The notes below the pieces were generated by a model that was given only the letters and a program-made list of their open reading frames with translations, did not search any database and was not told where the DNA came from. 8,480 bases of DNA from contig PCBE01000068.1 of assembly GCA_002731295.1 (NCBI GenBank), positions 1 to 8,480 of the forward strand, in the 5' to 3' direction. Below, one piece after another: positions 6,085 through 8,480 of the stretch (the stretch's first letter is position 1; every line of letters begins with the position of its first letter). This stretch comes from Acidiferrobacteraceae bacterium (GTDB lineage Bacteria; Pseudomonadota; Gammaproteobacteria; Arenicellales; UBA868). A program made the position numbers and the translations under genes.

Positions 6085-7070
6085 GTCAAGAACTGTACAA
6101 GCCTATTTTCCAGCCAATAGCGTGACAAGCCGGGAAAGTGTCCCTCAACAAAGCCTGTGTGGCCACCTTTGTCACTGAGTTCCAATTGGACACCGGGACC
6201 GAGTTCGTGCTCCTCAGGTAATAGATCCTGCGTCATGAACGGATCATCTTTGGCCTGAAGGATCAACGTTGGTGTGGTGATCCGTGGCAGGTGTTGTCGG
6301 CAGCTGTCAGTAGAGTAGTAGTGTTCAGCATCACGGAAACCGTGGAGGGGTGCAGTACCCAGGTTGTCGAATTCGCGAAAAGTTCGGGTTTTAAGTAGAG
6401 CAGGTATATCCAGACCGGTATCGTGCTGATCAGCTTTCCTGATAGCGGTTTTCTTCATCGACCCTATGAGCCAGTGTTGATAGATCTTGGAGAAGCCTTT
6501 TTCTAGTCGGGATGCACACTGTGACAGCTCGAAGGGAACCGAAACCGCAGCAGCTGCTGCCAAGGGGATTTCCGGGTCTTTCTGCCCAAGCAGTTTCAGG
6601 AGCATGTTTGCGCCCAGAGAGTAACCTACTGCAAACAAGGGCATGTCCGGATTGTGTAGATGAAGCCAACGTATCACGTAATCTAGGTCGCCGGTTTCAC
6701 CAGCGTGATAGGTTCTGGGGAGTCGGTTATTTTCTCCGCTGCAACCCCGAAAGTTCATCACACAAGGGCGAAACTCATGCTGGTTGAGGGCTGAGCATAA
6801 CCCGCGTATATAGTGCGACTGGGAAGACCCTTCCAGGCCGTGAAGCACCAGAACTATCGGTCGGTCATGATTAACAGAGTCTGACCAATCCAGATCAAGA
6901 AAGTCCCCGTCTGTGAGTTCCAGACGTTGACGGTGATAATTTACTTTGAGCCGGTGGCGGGCAAAAATAGGCCACAGCGTCTGCTGGTGTGGGTTTCGGC
7001 ACCACCAGGCTGGCTTAAATGCAGAACAGATCTTCCCACGCCTACCTAAATCTATTGAGCTGGCCACCAT
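6039..7070 (-). CDS. YheT family alpha/beta hydrolase
   Basis: From the ATG at 7070 the protein has 343 residues, close to E. coli YheT (about 340). A longer TTG start at 7154 would add 28 unconserved residues and overlap the upstream gene by 68 bases, so I prefer 7070, which lies 16 bases after that gene's stop and has a weak GGGTGG site (7080-7075). Family signatures are FKPAWWCRNPHQQTLWP (18-34), VLHGLEGSSQSHYIRGL (75-91), MNFRGCSGENNRLPRTYHAGET (105-126, oxyanion region), nucleophile elbow GYSLG with Ser151, Asp276 within AKDDPF, and the catalytic His304 in GGHTGF. These make it a serine hydrolase, probably an esterase acting on lipid-like or short-chain esters; the natural substrate is not established. 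It appears to be the second gene of an operon with the dihydroorotase gene. Confidence 0.93.
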   Translation of the reverse strand: MVASSIDLGRRGKICSAFKPAWWCRNPHQQTLWPIFARHRLKVNYHRQRLELTDGDFLDLDWSDSVNHDRPIVLVLHGLEGSSQSHYIRGLCSALNQHEFRPCVMNFRGCSGENNRLPRTYHAGETGDLDYVIRWLHLHNPDMPLFAVGYSLGANMLLKLLGQKDPEIPLAAAAAVSVPFELSQCASRLEKGFSKIYQHWLIGSMKKTAIRKADQHDTGLDIPALLKTRTFREFDNLGTAPLHGFRDAEHYYSTDSCRQHLPRITTPTLILQAKDDPFMTQDLLPEEHELGPGVQLELSDKGGHTGFVEGHFPGLSRYWLENRLVQFLTQANSTRAVRRSENA

Positions 7071-7086
7071 GGCACCACCCGCAAGA

Positions 7087-8418
7087 TCAGGTTCCGGGTC
7101 GACTGAAGGTGAGTGGTTTACCGTAGACGCCGGGTCGGATTCTGCCGGACTCAAAGACCACCTGTCCGCCTACAATGGTATAGACAGGCCACCCCGTAAG
7201 TTCCAGGCCAGTGTATGGGCTCCATCCTGCACGGCTGAACACTTCTTCGTCTCTTACCGGATGGTACCGATCCATATCGACCAGGGTAAGGTCAGCATCA
7301 AAGCCCTCACCAATCCAGCCTTTATTCGGAATACCGTATGTCATGGCAGGTCCAATACTCATCCAGTTCTGTACCTGCTGTAGTGTGCATTTCCCAGCCT
7401 TGAACTGAGTCAGCATTAGCGGAAGGGAGGTTTCCACACCCGGCATCCCGGCCGGAGAGTCGGGATAGGGTAGAGATTTTTCCTCAAGTGTGTGCGGCGC
7501 ATGGTCTGTGGCAATGATATCGATAATGCCGTCTTTCAAACCGCACCAGAGAGAATCTGCGTTTTGGGGGCTACGAATCGGTGGGTTCATCTGAGCCCGG
7601 GCACCGAGTCGAGCGTAATCATCAGTATTCAGAAACAGGTGATTGGGAATTACTTCACAACTCACCTGGGCCGACTTGTGCTGACGAAGGTATTCGACCT
7701 CGATTGCAGTCGACAGGTGGAGAACATGGAGGCGTCGGCCATATTTCTTGGATAGTCCCAGCGCCCGTTGGGTGGCGATGAGAGCGGTCTGGGGATCACG
7801 AATCTCAGAGTGGAGCTGATGGGTTACCGAGTTGCTGGGGTCAGATAGGATAGCGGCTGTGCGTTGATTGATACGTTCTTCATCTTCGGCGTGCACCGCG
7901 ATGAGGCGCTCGCCTGAGGAGAATATGCGGTCAAGAGATTTATCATCATCGACCAGCAGGTCACCCGTGCTTGACCCCATAAAAATCTTGATCCCACAAG
8001 CAGGGTGCGTGGTATTCAGGGATCGCAGATTGTCTCGAGTAGCACCGATAAAAAAACCGTAATTGGCAACGCAGGTTTCCGCAGCCCGGTTCAGTTTCCA
8101 ATCGAGCTGTGCCTGATCTATTGTGGCGGGCTTACAGTTCGGCATCTCCAGGAAGCTGGTGACACCTCCTCTGACGGCTGCACGCGAACCTGACCCCAGG
8201 TCTTCCTTGTGGGTGGCTCCTGGCTCCCGGAAGTGGACCTGTGGATCGATGACACCGGGAAGCAGCAGATTACCGTGCGCATCAATGGTTTCTTCGGCTT
8301 CGCCGCTAATTGTCTGGTCGATCCGCTCGATCCTGCCGTTTTTGCAGGCAAGATCAGCGTCAACGATAGATCCGTCTGGTTGTGCGACCCGGGCGTTTTT
8401 GATGACGAGGTCGAACAT
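7087..8418 (-). CDS. pyrC: dihydroorotase (amidohydrolase superfamily, DQVHFREPG-type motif)
   Basis: Dihydroorotase cyclises carbamoyl-aspartate to dihydroorotate, the third step of de novo pyrimidine synthesis. The 443-residue TIM-barrel amidohydrolase has the motif PGVIDPQVHFREPGATHKEDL (54-74), a candidate carboxylated lysine Lys144 in GIKIFMGSSTG, metal histidines His176 (AVHAEDE) and His234 (HVLHLST), and catalytic Asp305 in ATDHAPH. The substrate-binding MNPPIR is at 277-282. The first His of the usual HxH metal motif is Gln60, a variant I recall in dihydroorotases of the 'DDQVHFREPG' subgroup, so loss of activity should not be assumed. The length suits the long (class I/III) enzymes, not the roughly 345-residue E. 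coli PyrC type. AGGA (minus strand) lies four bases before the ATG at 8418. The YheT-like hydrolase gene follows after 16 bases. Allantoinase or hydantoinase is a less likely alternative. Confidence 0.88.
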   Translation of the reverse strand: MFDLVIKNARVAQPDGSIVDADLACKNGRIERIDQTISGEAEETIDAHGNLLLPGVIDPQVHFREPGATHKEDLGSGSRAAVRGGVTSFLEMPNCKPATIDQAQLDWKLNRAAETCVANYGFFIGATRDNLRSLNTTHPACGIKIFMGSSTGDLLVDDDKSLDRIFSSGERLIAVHAEDEERINQRTAAILSDPSNSVTHQLHSEIRDPQTALIATQRALGLSKKYGRRLHVLHLSTAIEVEYLRQHKSAQVSCEVIPNHLFLNTDDYARLGARAQMNPPIRSPQNADSLWCGLKDGIIDIIATDHAPHTLEEKSLPYPDSPAGMPGVETSLPLMLTQFKAGKCTLQQVQNWMSIGPAMTYGIPNKGWIGEGFDADLTLVDMDRYHPVRDEEVFSRAGWSPYTGLELTGWPVYTIVGGQVVFESGRIRPGVYGKPLTFSRPGT

Positions 8419-8458
8419 TTTTCCTATGTGCTAACCGAGTAGTATGCTGTCTCGCTAT

Positions 8459-8464
8459 ATTGTA
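8459..8464 (-). promoter_or_regulatory. possible -10 element upstream of the dihydroorotase gene
   Basis: On the minus strand the bases read TACAAT, one mismatch from the consensus, about 40 bases before the ATG at 8418. The matching -35 element would lie at or beyond the window edge, so the promoter cannot be confirmed here. No attenuator-like hairpin with a T tract is seen in the short leader. Confidence 0.35.
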
Positions 8465-8480
8465 CGTTCCAGAGGCTTCT

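Noticed and set aside
6065..6085. Hairpin at the recR stop codon as a recR terminator
   Set aside because: The stem is six pairs with one G-T and a nine-base loop, and no T run follows on either strand.
7071..7154. Longer N-terminus of the YheT-like hydrolase from a TTG at 7154
   Set aside because: The added 28 residues do not resemble the family, would overlap the dihydroorotase gene by 68 bases, and the ATG at 7070 gives the usual family length.
1..8480. Mobile elements, CRISPR arrays, toxin-antitoxin or phage genes
   Set aside because: I looked for direct-repeat arrays, terminal inverted repeats, transposase or integrase motifs and small toxin-like pairs and saw none; all substantial genes belong to chromosomal housekeeping families.

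Overview
The window looks like a stretch of gammaproteobacterial chromosome with intermediate GC content. The main reason is the block ffs (4.5S/SRP RNA) - dnaX - ybaB - recR, which is a classic bacterial gene order. In addition, DnaX has the proteobacterial tau C-terminal region, and there is a YheT-type hydrolase closely resembling the enterobacterial protein. I cannot place it below class level from sequence alone. I see no phage, transposon, CRISPR or plasmid signatures: this is a housekeeping region.

Layout, left to right. (1) The 3' end of a FAD-dependent glycerol-3-phosphate dehydrogenase-like gene enters on the + strand and stops at 390. (2) A minus-strand pair converges on it: a NodN-like MaoC hotdog protein (starting at 1691), followed with a short overlap by a secreted DUF3108 protein (stopping at 445). 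(3) A 190-base divergent spacer (1692-1881) holds inverted repeats. It separates that pair from a plus-strand pair: an M50 site-2-type membrane metalloprotease and, 21 bases later, a METTL27-like SAM methyltransferase. (4) A likely extended -10 promoter at about 3243-3251 drives the 4.5S RNA gene (3296-3408). (5) dnaX, ybaB and recR follow, each overlapping the next by the four bases ATGA, which indicates translational coupling. (6) A minus-strand pair, pyrC-like dihydroorotase then YheT-like alpha/beta hydrolase, comes from the right edge. Its last gene overlaps the 3' end of recR tail to tail by 46 bases.

How the genes work together: the ffs-dnaX-ybaB-recR block combines protein targeting (SRP RNA), the replicative clamp loader (tau/gamma), a nucleoid-associated protein, and the RecFOR recombination mediator RecR. 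The remaining genes serve lipid/acyl metabolism (MaoC, glycerol-3-phosphate dehydrogenase), membrane proteolysis and pyrimidine synthesis, with no obvious shared pathway.

The observation I rate highest is a run of seven A residues in dnaX just past the domain III coding region. A -1 shift there reaches a TAG stop after two codons, which would give a 381-residue gamma-like product beside the 558-residue tau. Other points of note are a dihydroorotase with Gln in place of the first metal-binding His, a doubtful start (possible single-base indel) in the DUF3108 gene, and the terminator-less overlap of recR with the hydrolase gene. I found no evidence of an undescribed multi-gene system.
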